Shown: piece after piece, positions 1 to 15,672 of the stretch
How positions within the stretch are numbered: position 1 is the stretch's first letter
How the letters are laid out: every line of letters starts with the position of its first letter
NCBI GenBank assembly: GCA_947483555.1
Contig: CANKMW010000004.1
Coordinates: 62,001 to 126,000, forward strand
Source: Myxococcales bacterium
GTDB taxonomy: Bacteria; Myxococcota_A; Polyangia; Haliangiales; Haliangiaceae
DNA: 64,000 bases
Reading direction: 5' to 3'
The notes under the pieces: model-generated
Told to the model about the DNA's origin: nothing
What the model saw: only the letters and a program-made list of their open reading frames with translations
Database searches by the model: none
Program-made: the position numbers and the translations under genes

Positions 1-1
1 G

Positions 2-670
<669 letters not shown>

Positions 671-676
671 TCCGCT

Positions 677-714
677 CGTCCTGAGCGAGGCCCGAAGGGC
701 CGAGTCGAAGGACG
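677..714. repeat. Dispersed palindromic repeat, long-loop version
   Basis: Outer arms CGTCCT and AGGACG enclose an inner hairpin GGCCC-GAA-GGGCC. On the minus strand the ends read CCTTCGA and GCTCAGGA, which are the same flanks as the shorter repeats at 12118-12143 and 19442-19467; only the middle differs. It lies between the first gene's stop and queE and could act as a hairpin terminator, although no T-tract follows. Confidence 0.7.
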
Positions 715-748
715 AACACGCTCCGGATCCAGGTGCTACCGTGGCGCG

Positions 749-1396
749 GTGTCGCGCTACGCGGTCAAGGAGATCTACTACACGCTCCAGGGCGAGGGCG
801 CGCACAGCGGCCGCGCCGCGGTCTTCCTGCGCTTCACCGGTTGCAACCTGTGGTCCGGTCGCGACCAGGATCGCGGCCGCGGCGCCGGCGGGTGTTCGGC
901 GTGGTGCGACACCGACTTCGTCGGCACCGACGGTCCCGGCGGCGGGCGCTTCGACGGACCCAGCACACTCGCCGCCGCGGTGACCGCGGCGTGGCCGTCA
1001 GCCGCCGGCGGCGAGCCGCTGGTGGTCGCCACCGGCGGCGAGCCGCTGCTGCAGCTCGATCCGGCGCTGATCGACGCCCTGCACGCTGCCGGCTTCACGG
1101 TCGCGATCGAGACCAATGGCACGATCGCGATCCCGGCCGGCGTCGACTGGGTCTGCGTCTCGCCCAAGGCTCACGCGCCGCTCGCCGTCACCCGCGGCGA
1201 CGAGCTGAAGCTGGTCTACCCGCAGCCCGAGGTGCCACCGGCGTCGGTCGAGCACCTCGACTTCCGGCACTTCTTCCTGCAGCCACTCGACGGTCCCCAG
1301 GCCGCCGAGTTCACCCGCGCCTGCCTCGAGTACTGCCTCGCACACCCGCGGTGGCGCATCTCGCTGCAGACCCACAAGCTGCTGAACATCCCGTAG
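749..1396 (+). CDS. queE: 7-carboxy-7-deazaguanine synthase, radical SAM enzyme of queuosine biosynthesis
   Basis: This 215-residue protein matches QueE, which converts 6-carboxytetrahydropterin to 7-carboxy-7-deazaguanine in the preQ0/queuosine pathway. The N-terminus YYTLQGEG is diagnostic. The Fe-S cluster cysteines are C32, C49 and C53, so the loop is C-X16-C-X3-C instead of the classic CX3CX2C. It resembles the expanded cluster loop known from the Burkholderia-type clade (CX14CX2C) but is slightly longer. The downstream CDTDF, ATGGEPLLQ and VAIETNGT segments bind SAM and substrate. The GTG at 749 places the conserved N-terminus correctly. No other queuosine gene is adjacent. Confidence 0.93.
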   Translation: MSRYAVKEIYYTLQGEGAHSGRAAVFLRFTGCNLWSGRDQDRGRGAGGCSAWCDTDFVGTDGPGGGRFDGPSTLAAAVTAAWPSAAGGEPLVVATGGEPLLQLDPALIDALHAAGFTVAIETNGTIAIPAGVDWVCVSPKAHAPLAVTRGDELKLVYPQPEVPPASVEHLDFRHFFLQPLDGPQAAEFTRACLEYCLAHPRWRISLQTHKLLNIP

Positions 1397-1424
1397 CGTG
1401 ATCGCGGCCACCCGTTGGTTGCTG

Positions 1425-1790
1425 TCAGTTCAACCAGATCTTCTTGCCGTCGATATCGATCTCGCCGCCGGCCTCGACCTTGACCTCGCCCTTGGTCTCC
1501 ATCGTGATCGATTCCTCGGTCTTCACGCTGAACTGCCGGGCCTCGATCTCGACCGCCTCGGTGGCCTTGAGCTGCAGCCGCGCGCTCTCCATCTGCAGCA
1601 CCGGCCCCTGTTCGGTGAACCGGATCCGGACCTCGACCATGCCCGACGAGCTGCGGATCTCGACCAGCTCGCCGCCGGTGGTGCTCGAGACCGTGAGCGT
1701 GCGGCCCTCGCGCAGGTAGACCTCCCGGCTCTCGGCGGTCTCCTCCGCGGCCACGACTTCCCCGAGCTTTTCCTTGCCATCACTCGACAT
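1425..1790 (-). CDS. Small beta-repeat protein of unknown function
   Basis: The ATG at 1790 gives 121 residues; longer upstream readings exist but run into the divergent neighbour. The second half is a run of alternating hydrophobic and charged residues (LQMESARLQLK, VEIEARQFSVK, ITMETKGEVKVEAGGEIDIDG). This resembles the stacked beta-strand region seen in VgrG or phage spike proteins, though no spike, tube or effector gene is nearby. Function is unknown. It is divergent from the gene at 1863, with about 70 bp between the start codons. Confidence 0.6.
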   Translation of the reverse strand: MSSDGKEKLGEVVAAEETAESREVYLREGRTLTVSSTTGGELVEIRSSSGMVEVRIRFTEQGPVLQMESARLQLKATEAVEIEARQFSVKTEESITMETKGEVKVEAGGEIDIDGKKIWLN

Positions 1791-1862
1791 GCGGCTGCCG
1801 ACGTTAGCACAGGGCGCGCGTTGGGCGCCAAGGACCGCCGGGGATGCGATAAGCTCGGTGGT

Positions 1863-2111
1863 ATGGACATCAACGAGGCCGCGCAGCAGGTCGAGGCGTT
1901 TCTGACCTCCTACGTCGGTCACGGCGGCAAGCAGGCCAAGGAGATCCGGGTCCACCCGTCAGGCGACGACGCCGGTGCGATCAAGATCTGGGTCGACCTC
2001 GGCGGCGGCGTGAGCGACGACGCGTGCGGCGCGTGGGCCACGCAATGCCAGCAGGACGCCGCGGCGGCTGGCGCCAGCTTCGAGCTTCAGGTCCGAGCCG
2101 AATCACTGTAG
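1863..2111 (+). CDS. Small conserved-looking hypothetical protein (82 aa)
   Basis: The 82-residue product starts with MDINEAAQQVEAFLTSYVGHGG and has no membrane segment or signal peptide. It has two cysteines seven residues apart in the C-terminal half. The composition is balanced and the frame is well coded, so it is probably real. It ends 14 bp before the NUDIX gene and may be cotranscribed with it. No family is recognised. Confidence 0.55.
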   Translation: MDINEAAQQVEAFLTSYVGHGGKQAKEIRVHPSGDDAGAIKIWVDLGGGVSDDACGAWATQCQQDAAAAGASFELQVRAESL

Positions 2112-2125
2112 CGAGCGGGACCGTC

Positions 2126-2725
<600 letters not shown>

Positions 2726-2782
2726 CCCGCCGCGCGCCCTTGTGCCGTCGCCGAACGCACGGCTACGCTGCCATTCGAGGGT

Positions 2783-3475
2783 ATGCAATCGCGCTCGCTC
2801 TGCGCCGCTGCCGTGCTCGCCATGGCCGTGCCGGCCGCCGCCGGCCCTGTGTCGGGCAAGCTCGATCTGCCGCCGGGAGCACCGGACCGTGCACCGGTCC
2901 GCGGCCGGGCGTTCGTCGATCGCACCCCCAACCCGCTGGCGCCGGTGCGGGCCGTCGACCCGCTGCCGTCGATCATCGTCGCCCTCGAACCGGCGCCCAC
3001 CACGCAGTTTCCGCCGCCGCCACCGGCCGCGGTGATCTGGGATCTGCTCGGCGAATCGTTCGCACGTCCCGTGCTTCCAGTCCGGGTCGGCGGTGAGGTC
3101 CTGATCCGCAACAAGGGCCGCTCGTCGCCGGTCCTGGTGGCGACCGGAAAGCCCGACCTGCTGGTCAAGAAGCCGCTCAACCCGACCGCCGAGGTGCTGT
3201 TCATCGCCGGCAAGGAACCGGGCGCGGTCGAGCTGCTCGACGCCAGCGCGCCCCACCTGCGCGGCCGGATCGTCGTGCTCGCCTCGCCGTTCTTCGCGGT
3301 CCCCAACGCCAAGGGTGAGTTCGAGCTCGCCAACGTCCCGCCCGGCGAGTGGCTGGTGAAGGTCTGGTACGACACCGGCTGGCTCGATCGTCCCGACGAC
3401 CGCATCACGGTCGGCGAGAAGCGGGTCGAGCTCAACCTCAAGCTGCCGGCCAAGTGGCCGCTCAAGAAGCCGTAG
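2783..3475 (+). CDS. Exported protein with cupredoxin-like and carboxypeptidase-regulatory-like regions
   Basis: The 230-residue product starts with a signal peptide (LCAAAVLAMAVPAAAG) cut near residue 20. A Pro-rich linker follows. Residues ~95-165 look like a plastocyanin-type beta sandwich without obvious copper ligands. The C-terminus (GEFELANVPPGEWLVKVWYDTGW) has the pattern of carboxypeptidase regulatory-like domains. It is probably a periplasmic binding or structural protein. The next gene begins 11 bp downstream, so the two are likely cotranscribed. Confidence 0.65.
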   Translation: MQSRSLCAAAVLAMAVPAAAGPVSGKLDLPPGAPDRAPVRGRAFVDRTPNPLAPVRAVDPLPSIIVALEPAPTTQFPPPPPAAVIWDLLGESFARPVLPVRVGGEVLIRNKGRSSPVLVATGKPDLLVKKPLNPTAEVLFIAGKEPGAVELLDASAPHLRGRIVVLASPFFAVPNAKGEFELANVPPGEWLVKVWYDTGWLDRPDDRITVGEKRVELNLKLPAKWPLKKP

Positions 3476-3485
3476 GTCGGACGCC

Positions 3486-5279
3486 GTGTTCTGGTCCAAG
3501 ATCTGGTTGTTCGTCATCGTCGCCGCGGCCGCGGTCGCGATCACGGTCGCCCTCTTGTTGCCGCGGCCAGCGCAGCGCGCCCGCGGCGACGACGAACGCC
3601 AGCGGCTGGTCGTGGCCTGCGACGTGGTCGCCATCCAGATGCGGGACAGCGCCCGGGTCCAGATCGACGTCGCCGGCGCCTTCGCGCGCCAGGCCTCGGT
3701 GGTGGCGGCGCTCGAGAAGGCGAGCGAGGCCGACGTGCTCGACGAGGCTCGCAACAAGGCCGTCAAGGAGCTGGCGGCCGACACCATCGCCGAGGTCACC
3801 GGCACTCGCCCCGACTTCGCGATCCTCATCGACCGCCGCGGCCGGGTGGTGGCGCGCGCCGGTCTCGACGAGCCCGAGTACGGTGACACCATCGCCGGCC
3901 GCTGGCTGGTCGACGACGCGCTGTCGGGCTACCTCCGCGACGACCTGTGGCACGCCGACAACCGCCTGTGGCGAGTGGCGGCGTCGCCGGTGATCAAGGG
4001 CCCGACGTATGTCGGCGCCGTCGTGGTCGGCAACGCGATCACCAAGGACTACGCCGAGGGCCTGATGCGACCTCTGGGTGCCAAGATCGCGTTCTACGCC
4101 GACGGGCAGAACGTGGCCGCGTCGTCGACCATCATGATCGACCGCGTCACCGACGAGCACGCCAAGCTGGCGGCCAGCGGCGGCGAGATGTCCAATGACT
4201 GCCGCGCCAACAAGCCGTTCGCCAGCCGATCCGGCAACGACGAGTTCAGCGCCATCGTCGCGCGCCTGCCCGGCGAGGCCGAGGTCCAGGGCGCGTTCTT
4301 CACGGTCTTCATCCCGCGCAGCAAGGCGCAGGGTCTGGCCGCCACGCTCGATGCGGTGCGCAAGGACGACATGTCGTTCGCGAACTTTCCGTGGCCCCTG
4401 GTCGCGGCCGGGTTCCTGGCGGCGCTCGGCATCGGCCTCGCGCTCATGATCCTCGAGACCGATCGGCCGGTGCGCAAGCTGGTCGCCGACGCCGTCCAGC
4501 TCGCCAAGGCGCAGATCGAGCGGCTGCCCGAAGATCAGCACCGCGGCCGTTACGGCTCGATCGCACGCTCGATCAACATCCAGATCGACAAGCTGGCGCG
4601 CGAAGCGCGCGCCGCCCGCCGCGATCTGGATCAGCTCCTCGGCCCCGGCGACGGCGACGGCGGCGGCGGCGGCGGTCTCGGGACGCTCAACTTCGGCGGC
4701 CCGCCGCCGCCACGCGTCGAGACCGTCCGGCAGCCGCCACCGCCCTCGGAGTTCCGCTTCAGCGAACCGCTGCCGCCGCCGGATCTGGACCTGTCGACCA
4801 GCCAGCCGGGCCGGGTCACTGCGCCGGCGCTCTCCAGTGCCGGCAGCTCGGGGTCGATCCCCAAACCTCCGCCGCCACGCCCGAAGCCGGCACCACCACC
4901 GACGCCGTCGTTGAGCGCCCAGCTGGCGGCCCAGTCGCCGCCCCAGCCGTCGATGTCCTCGCCGCAGATCTCACCGGCCCTGGTGATGGCCGCCCCCGGC
5001 GGCCTCAGCGGACTGCACGAGCTGCTCACCGCCGAGGAGCCCATACCGGCGATCGATAGCCCCGACGAGGAGGCCTCCTTCCGGGCCGTCTTCAACGAGT
5101 TCGTCGAGCTCAAGAAGCGCTGCGGCGAGCCGACCGCCGGGCTCACGCTGCCGAAGTTCGCCGACAAGCTGCGCAAGAACCGCGACGACCTCATGGCCAA
5201 GCCGGGATGTATCGGCGTGAGGTTCTCGGTCTACGTCAAGGACGGCAAGGCCGCACTCAAGGCGACGCCGGTCAAGTGA
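3486..5279 (+). CDS. Membrane sensor with periplasmic cache-like domain, HAMP-like segment and myxobacterial MXAN_5187-type C-terminal domain
   Basis: This 597-residue protein has an N-terminal membrane segment (residues ~6-26), a ~270-residue extracytoplasmic region and a second membrane segment (~304-322). A HAMP-like stretch (DRPVRKLVADAVQLAKAQIERLPED) and a long Pro-rich linker follow. The last ~90 residues (FRAVFNEFVELKKRCGEPTAGLTLPKFADKLRKN) resemble the C-terminal domain named after Myxococcus xanthus MXAN_5187. The extracytoplasmic part (PDFAILIDRRGRVVAR, YVGAVVVGNAI) looks like a double-cache ligand sensor. There is no kinase or methyl-accepting domain, so the output mechanism is unknown. 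GTG start. Confidence 0.7.
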   Translation: MFWSKIWLFVIVAAAAVAITVALLLPRPAQRARGDDERQRLVVACDVVAIQMRDSARVQIDVAGAFARQASVVAALEKASEADVLDEARNKAVKELAADTIAEVTGTRPDFAILIDRRGRVVARAGLDEPEYGDTIAGRWLVDDALSGYLRDDLWHADNRLWRVAASPVIKGPTYVGAVVVGNAITKDYAEGLMRPLGAKIAFYADGQNVAASSTIMIDRVTDEHAKLAASGGEMSNDCRANKPFASRSGNDEFSAIVARLPGEAEVQGAFFTVFIPRSKAQGLAATLDAVRKDDMSFANFPWPLVAAGFLAALGIGLALMILETDRPVRKLVADAVQLAKAQIERLPEDQHRGRYGSIARSINIQIDKLAREARAARRDLDQLLGPGDGDGGGGGGLGTLNFGGPPPPRVETVRQPPPPSEFRFSEPLPPPDLDLSTSQPGRVTAPALSSAGSSGSIPKPPPPRPKPAPPPTPSLSAQLAAQSPPQPSMSSPQISPALVMAAPGGLSGLHELLTAEEPIPAIDSPDEEASFRAVFNEFVELKKRCGEPTAGLTLPKFADKLRKNRDDLMAKPGCIGVRFSVYVKDGKAALKATPVK

Positions 5280-5297
5280 GGCCGCGGCCGCGCCCGC

Positions 5298-8511
<3,214 letters not shown>

Positions 8512-8527
<16 letters not shown>

Positions 8528-9611
8528 AGGTCCACCTTGCGGGCACCGACCAGACGCACCGCCGCGAAGACATCGCGGTCGCCATCACCGTCGACGTCGC
8601 CGGAGCCGATGCCGACCACGCCGCCAGAAAACGCCCGCCGGAACACCGGCTTTCGGCCGAACCCGGCGTCGCCGATGTTCCACACCACGACCGCATCGGG
8701 GTCGCCGGGCGCGCCGGCACCCGACACGATCACCTCGATCGTCCCATCCCGGTCGACATCGTCGAGCTCGAGGGCGACGCCGACCCGGTCGAGTCGGAGG
8801 TCGCGGCGCGCCGGGCAGGCGGCGTCGCGCGCCGGGCAGCGGGTGTCGAGCGAGATCGCCAGCCCGCCGCCGGTCTCGACCGTGGCCTGGGCCCGCACGC
8901 CACGGCCGGCGCGGTCGACCACGTCGTCGCGGCAGCGCACGCCGTAGAACGTCGACGCCGCCTCCTTGCCGTCGCCGCCGGCCGCGAAGTAGTTGCGACC
9001 CAGCACCAGGTCCGCCGCCACATCGCCACACAACGGGAAGGCCAGCAGCGGCCCCACCTCGCGCAAGGCGTTTCCGTCGAGCACCCAGCGGGCGCCTCGA
9101 CCACGTGTCGACGCCCGGGCGAGGATCTCGCCCGGCCCGTCAGCTCGGCGCGCGATCACCAGCGTGCCGACCGCATCGCGGGGCCGGATCGAGGCCGGAT
9201 CGGAAGGCAGTGCGCTGCGTGCGACCTCGGCCAGGCTCTTCGCATGCGGTCGCAGGACGACCACGTGGCGCTCGGTCAACGCCACCAGCTCCGCCTTGCC
9301 ATCACCGTCGAGATCGCCGGCGGCGAGCGCGAGCAGCGGCGCCCCGAGGTCGAGCGACGCCACCCGCTTCGCCTTCCACGTCACCTTGACCGCCACCGGC
9401 GGCAGCGGCGCCGGTTCCCGCTCGGCGCTGGCGACGTCGAACGCCGCCGCCACCGTCCGCCACAGGGCGCCCGGCCCGCCGCCGCCCTCGGGTGCCGGCG
9501 TGGGCGCGAACGGCGCCGGCGGCCGCGCCGCCGCGACCTCGACGATGCTGGCGGCGACCGCCGCCGCGGCCATCGCCACCCGTCGAACCCGGATCGGCCG
9601 GCGGACGCGGG

Positions 9612-9615
<4 letters not shown>
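8512..9615 (-). CDS. FG-GAP/VCBS-repeat exported protein
   Basis: The 367-residue product has Ca-binding-like repeats DLDGDGKAELVAL, DVDRDGTIEVIVSG and DVDGDGDRDVFAAVR, typical of FG-GAP/VCBS beta-propellers found in secreted or surface proteins. A basic N-terminus and Ala-rich hydrophobic stretch (residues ~15-30) act as a signal peptide or anchor. The GTG at 9615 overlaps the PBP1A stop by 4 bp (GTGA), which decides the start and implies coupled translation. Its placement between a cell-wall synthase and a binding protein suggests an envelope role. Three paired cysteines in the middle fit an exported protein. Confidence 0.78.
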
Positions 9616-12032
<2,417 letters not shown>

Positions 12033-12117
12033 GGTGGGGGTGGCACGTCCGGTGGATGAGCCCACCTTGCGGTTGGCCGGCGGCGGAGGCTTGGGGCGAT
12101 CACGTTGCAAGGTTGGG

Positions 12118-12143
12118 ACCCTTCGACAGGCTCAGGACAGGCC
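12118..12143. repeat. Dispersed short repeat, short-loop version
   Basis: This 26-bp sequence beginning ACCCTTCGACAGGCTCAGGA is identical to 19442-19467. The core flanks CCTTCGA and GCTCAGGA are shared with the longer element at 677-714. The same core is familiar from many environmental bacterial genomes, where its translations (for example LSLSKG or FDRLRTG) appear at the ends of mis-extended proteins. It lies between the methyltransferase stop and the PBP1A start. Confidence 0.85.
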
Positions 12144-12179
12144 GATCGAGCACGGCCAGGAGGCGCGCCTCCGTGGAGG

Positions 12180-12980
12180 TTATGGCGACTGCGGCTCCGG
12201 TGCCACACCGGCGCGTGTCTGTCGTGACACGGTTCGCTCCACCACGCCGACCGCGCCGCGGACCTTGAGCGCATACCAGCGCGCGCGCAGGTGCGCGATC
12301 CGCGCCGGGTCGAGATCGCCGACCCGGCCGAGGTGCGCCCGCCGGCGCGCCGCGAGCTGGCTGGTCACCAGCGCGGCCGAGACCGACAGGTTGTAGCTCT
12401 CGGTGAAGCCGAACATCGGCAGCGCGACCGCGCCGTCGCAGGCCGCGATGGTCGCCGCCGGCAGCCCGGCGTGCTCGTTGCCGAACATGACGGCGACCGG
12501 CCGGCTGACGTCGACCTGCTCGAGCGGGATCGCCGAGTGCGGCGTGGTCGCCAGCACCACGAACCCGCGCGCCTGCAGCGCCGCCACACACGGCGCCGGA
12601 TCGCGCCAGCGCTGCAGATCCATCCAGCGATGGCAACCGCGCGTGACGCCACGCGCGGCCTGGAAGCGCACCCCGGTCTCGATCACGTGCAGCTCCTGCA
12701 GCCCGAGCGCCTCGGCGGAGCGGATCACGGCCGCGCCGTTGTGGGGCTCGTAGACGTCCTCGACGACCGGGATGACGGTGCCGAGCCGCGCCGCCAGCAC
12801 CACGTCGATGCGGGCCATGCGCTCGGCGGTGAGCAGAGGCGCCAGCACCGAACAGATCGTCTCGGCGCCATGACGCTCGATGAGCCGATCGATGGCGTCG
12901 GGCGCGCGCGGCTCCGTCGCCAGCAACGGTTCGTCGTCGCCGGCCAGGGGTTCGAGAGTGCGTTCGCGGTACTTGCGCAC
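12180..12980 (-). CDS. SpoU/TrmH-family RNA 2'-O-ribose methyltransferase
   Basis: The 266-residue SPOUT methyltransferase carries the three family motifs: VYEPHNGAAVIRSAEALG (motif 1), VAVMFGNEHAGL (motif 2) and LPMFGFTESYNLSVSAAL (motif 3, knot). TrmH methylates tRNA G18; the IPVVEDVYEPHNGAAV start and C-terminal W-rich tail fit TrmH better than the rRNA enzymes, but the substrate is inferred. The GTG at 12980 gives a start just before RKYRERTLEPL; another GTG lies 24 bp upstream. It is transcribed toward the PBP1A operon. Confidence 0.85.
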   Translation of the reverse strand: MRKYRERTLEPLAGDDEPLLATEPRAPDAIDRLIERHGAETICSVLAPLLTAERMARIDVVLAARLGTVIPVVEDVYEPHNGAAVIRSAEALGLQELHVIETGVRFQAARGVTRGCHRWMDLQRWRDPAPCVAALQARGFVVLATTPHSAIPLEQVDVSRPVAVMFGNEHAGLPAATIAACDGAVALPMFGFTESYNLSVSAALVTSQLAARRRAHLGRVGDLDPARIAHLRARWYALKVRGAVGVVERTVSRQTRAGVAPEPQSP

Positions 12981-13088
12981 GGGCCAGCGCCCTGAGTGCC
13001 ACACTTTCGGCCGCGCCGCGACCGCGTGTGACCGAAGGCCACAGCTTCCGTCGTTGCGGCCCGACGGGGCGCGGAGTACATCCCGTTC

Positions 13089-13475
13089 ATGCGCCGCCCC
13101 GCTCTCGTGCTCGCCTCCACCGTCGTCGCGATGGCGCTCGCCACCGCGGCTGACCCGAGATCGGCCACCGCTCAGCCGTCGCCCTACGGCGCCGGCGACG
13201 AACGCGCGGTTCCGGAACCCGCGGCGCCCTCGGCCCAGCCGTGGGCGCAGCCGCCGGCGGAGAACTCGCAGATGCGCGCGCCGCAGCAGCTCACCCACCG
13301 GCCGTCGGGTTTCTGGACCTCCAACCGGCCGGCCCGCGGCGGGGCCTACCGCTGGCGCATCATGGCGGTCGGCGGCGTGGTGCTGGCGATCACGATGTTC
13401 TTCGTCCTGCGCCTGCTCATCCGCACCTCACGCGCCGGGCGCCTGCCGACCGCGACCGCGGTCGAGCGTCGCTAG
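13089..13475 (+). CDS. Small exported or membrane-anchored hypothetical protein
   Basis: The 128-residue protein has an N-terminal signal peptide (LVLASTVVAMALATAA), a Pro/Gln/Ala-rich middle and one C-terminal membrane helix (~90-108, IMAVGGVVLAITMFFVLRLLI) followed by a basic tail. It is probably inner-membrane anchored with the linker in the periplasm. No family is recognised. It is divergent from the methyltransferase gene and convergent with the winged-helix regulator. Confidence 0.6.
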   Translation: MRRPALVLASTVVAMALATAADPRSATAQPSPYGAGDERAVPEPAAPSAQPWAQPPAENSQMRAPQQLTHRPSGFWTSNRPARGGAYRWRIMAVGGVVLAITMFFVLRLLIRTSRAGRLPTATAVERR

Positions 13476-13484
13476 ATCAACGAT

Positions 13485-13498
13485 CGGTCTGGAGACCG
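13485..13498. terminator. Possible bidirectional hairpin between convergent genes
   Basis: CGGTCT-GG-AGACCG is a perfect short inverted repeat lying between the stops of two convergent genes. There is no T-tract on either side, so a terminator role is a guess from position alone. Confidence 0.3.
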
Positions 13499-13518
13499 CT
13501 CGTCAGCGCGGGCCCCGG

Positions 13519-14175
13519 CTACCGCCGCCGCGCGCTGGCGGCGCCGGCGGCGGCGCTGCGGCTGCCCTTGCCCGGCGTCTTCTTGCTGGCCGCCGCCTTG
13601 TCGGCGGAATTCGAGCGGCTGCCGTCGGCGCGGCGGGGACGCTCGCCGCGCAGCTCGGCCACCACCCGGCGACCGCGCAGCGTGAGCGCGTGCGGGCGCA
13701 GGCGCTCGTTGCCGTCGGGAGCCGAGAACGCGGCGACCAGGCCGGCCGCTCGCAGCGCGGACAGCGCGCGGCTCGCACTCGACTTGTGCTTGCCCATCGC
13801 GGCCGCGATCTCGGTCGCGGTCTCGGCGCCGTCGGCGAGCGCCGCGATGGCACCGCGGTACGGCTCGGTGCGCACGTAGTGCAGGAGCTCGCGCTCGCTG
13901 ACTTCCTCGCCGAGCTCGGCCTGGAACGCGCGCAGCAGATCCTCGAGCGCGGCGACGTAGCCGGCCTGGAAGCGCGGCTCGCTGGGATCGCGCTGGTCGA
14001 CCCGATCCGTGCGCTCCGGGCGGCGCGCTGCGGCCCGGACCGCGGCCAGCACCTGATCGATGTGATCGAGCCGCCGCCGGGTCAGCTCGATCCCCATCGC
14101 GGCCGCCAGCGAACGCAACCGGTGCGCGTCGCTCGGCGCGTCCGCATACCAGGTGATCAGCTCGTCCAGCTCCAT
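13519..14175 (-). CDS. Winged-helix transcriptional regulator with basic tail
   Basis: In the 218-residue protein, residues ~100-175 form a winged helix: GAIAALADGAETATEIAAAMGKHKSSASRALSALRAAGLVAAF is a clear MarR/ArsR-like helix-turn-helix, followed by the wing (NERLRPHALTLRGRRVVAEL). The N-terminal ~95 residues are helical and may dimerise. The last ~45 residues are a low-complexity Lys/Arg/Ser/Ala tail, which could add non-specific DNA binding. A 13-bp palindrome 40 bp upstream of the start may be its own operator. Confidence 0.65.
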   Translation of the reverse strand: MELDELITWYADAPSDAHRLRSLAAAMGIELTRRRLDHIDQVLAAVRAAARRPERTDRVDQRDPSEPRFQAGYVAALEDLLRAFQAELGEEVSERELLHYVRTEPYRGAIAALADGAETATEIAAAMGKHKSSASRALSALRAAGLVAAFSAPDGNERLRPHALTLRGRRVVAELRGERPRRADGSRSNSADKAAASKKTPGKGSRSAAAGAASARRR

Positions 14176-14214
14176 GGCGGCCTCCGCTGGGGCCTATCTT
14201 CAAGCTAGCGGTGC

Positions 14215-14227
14215 CGCAACGGTTGCG
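14215..14227. promoter_or_regulatory. Operator-like palindrome upstream of winged-helix regulator
   Basis: CGCAAC-G-GTTGCG is a perfect inverted repeat 40-52 bp before the ATG of the regulator gene. A second partial copy (CGCAATGGTTG) follows directly. Reading on the minus strand, the palindrome overlaps a TTGCGG that could be a -35 element. It fits an autoregulatory site. Confidence 0.4.
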
Positions 14228-14281
14228 CAATGGTTGTTTTCTGGCAAATCCCGTCCCCGCCCACCATGCCCGGCCGCCTGG

Positions 14282-15652
14282 TCACGGCGCCGCCGGCCGC
14301 AGTCGCATCACCACGCAGGCCGGCGGGGCGACCTCGGCTCGCCGCACCACCTCCGACAGCGCCCACGGCACCGGGCGGGTCACGATCACCACCGCCGGCC
14401 CCTCGGGGCCGAACGGCCGCGGGATCCCGTCGCTGGTGATCGCCGCATCGACCTGGTTCACGACGATGCAGGTCGCCTGGGTCGCGCCGGTCAAGCCGAC
14501 CGCGTCGGCCTCGAACACCGCGGTGCGCTCGGTCAGCGACGGCACCACGATCAGCGCCGGCCGCGCCGCCACCAGCGCCTGGTGCGCGCCGGGCGACAGG
14601 AAGTCCTTGCACACCAGCACCGCCAGCGACCACGCGTAGCGACCGGCGCCGTCGATCGCGCCGCGCACCACGACCTGCGCCGGCGCGCTGGCGATGCCCT
14701 CGACCAGATCACCGAGGACGAACGGGTTGAACTTGGCGCTGCTCCAGCGCTCGCCGCCGGCCAGCACGGTGGCGACGTTGCGCGGCGCTCCATCGACGAC
14801 CACGTGCCGGCTGCCGGCGACCACGACCACGTCGCGGCCGGCGACCACGCCCTCGATGGCGTCGAGCCCGGCGGCGGTCACCGACAGCTCCGGGAAGATG
14901 ATCAGGCTGACACCGGCCGCCAGCGCCTCGATGGTCAGGTCGCGCGCGGCGGCAACCGCCGTGGTCTGGTCGCGCGGCCGCACGGCGAAGAACTGACCGC
15001 GCTCGGGATCCGGATCGAAGGCCAGCTCGCGGGCCGGGGCGGCGTGCGGTAGACAGGCCGCGATCACCGCGCTCTCGCCGGGCACCGACAGGGGCGCGTC
15101 GAGGTCGACGACCAGCTCGACGCCATCCGCGTACGGCGCCAGCGCCAGCCGCGCCGTGCGATCGATGGGCAGGTCACGGACGTCGGGATGCGTGGTCAGG
15201 TGGCGACCGAAGATATCGCGCAGCGGCGGTTCGGCGACCGGAAACGGATCCCCGGGCGACAGCCGCCACTGGCGGCGCCGGCGATAACAATCGACGAACC
15301 GGTGGCCGACCGCCTCGTCGACGGCGTCGGCACACACCCGCGCCACCAGCACCTCGGCGATGTCGGGTCGCTCGGGCAGACCAGCGTGGAGCCGCTCCCA
15401 CAGCACCTCGAGCGACGTCCGGGTGCCGAGCCCGCCCAGCGTCGCCACCGGCGTCCGCAACACGGTGCGGAACGCGTCGGCCAGGGTCGCGCGCCAGCCG
15501 GCGAGACTGCGATCGAGGCCGGCCGAGCGCGCCTCGCGGAGCGCCGCGGCCTGCCGCCGGCACACCCGCAGCAGGCTGGCGCACAGCTGGTCGACATCGA
15601 GCGGCCCCGGCGGGCCGAGCCCCGCCAGCCACGCCGACAGCGTCGTTCCCAT
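14282..15652 (-). CDS. Carbon-nitrogen hydrolase (nitrilase superfamily) domain protein with N-terminal extension
   Basis: In the 456-residue protein, the C-terminal ~230 residues carry what looks like the nitrilase Glu-Lys-Cys triad: Glu in LIIFPELSVT, Lys in WSSAKFNPFVLG and Cys in AVLVCKDFLSPG. Such enzymes hydrolyse amides or nitriles, or act as amidotransferase subunits. The first ~200 residues are Arg/Ala/Leu-rich and match nothing recognised. The segment between Glu and Lys is shorter than usual. Substrate is unknown. It ends about 106 bp before the winged-helix gene on the same strand. Confidence 0.6.
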   Translation of the reverse strand: MGTTLSAWLAGLGPPGPLDVDQLCASLLRVCRRQAAALREARSAGLDRSLAGWRATLADAFRTVLRTPVATLGGLGTRTSLEVLWERLHAGLPERPDIAEVLVARVCADAVDEAVGHRFVDCYRRRRQWRLSPGDPFPVAEPPLRDIFGRHLTTHPDVRDLPIDRTARLALAPYADGVELVVDLDAPLSVPGESAVIAACLPHAAPARELAFDPDPERGQFFAVRPRDQTTAVAAARDLTIEALAAGVSLIIFPELSVTAAGLDAIEGVVAGRDVVVVAGSRHVVVDGAPRNVATVLAGGERWSSAKFNPFVLGDLVEGIASAPAQVVVRGAIDGAGRYAWSLAVLVCKDFLSPGAHQALVAARPALIVVPSLTERTAVFEADAVGLTGATQATCIVVNQVDAAITSDGIPRPFGPEGPAVVIVTRPVPWALSEVVRRAEVAPPACVVMRLRPAAP

Positions 15653-15672
15653 GTCAGGCGCGTGCCATCATG

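Noticed and set aside
1416..1436. TGGTTG ... CAACCA inverted repeat as a terminator after queE
   Set aside because: The arms are short and overlap the coding end of the convergent gene, and no T-tract follows on either strand.
14207..14227. GTGCCGCAACGGTTGCG as a sigma-54 promoter
   Set aside because: It lacks the GG of the -24 box and points away from any start; the perfect palindrome CGCAAC-G-GTTGCG explains it better as an operator.
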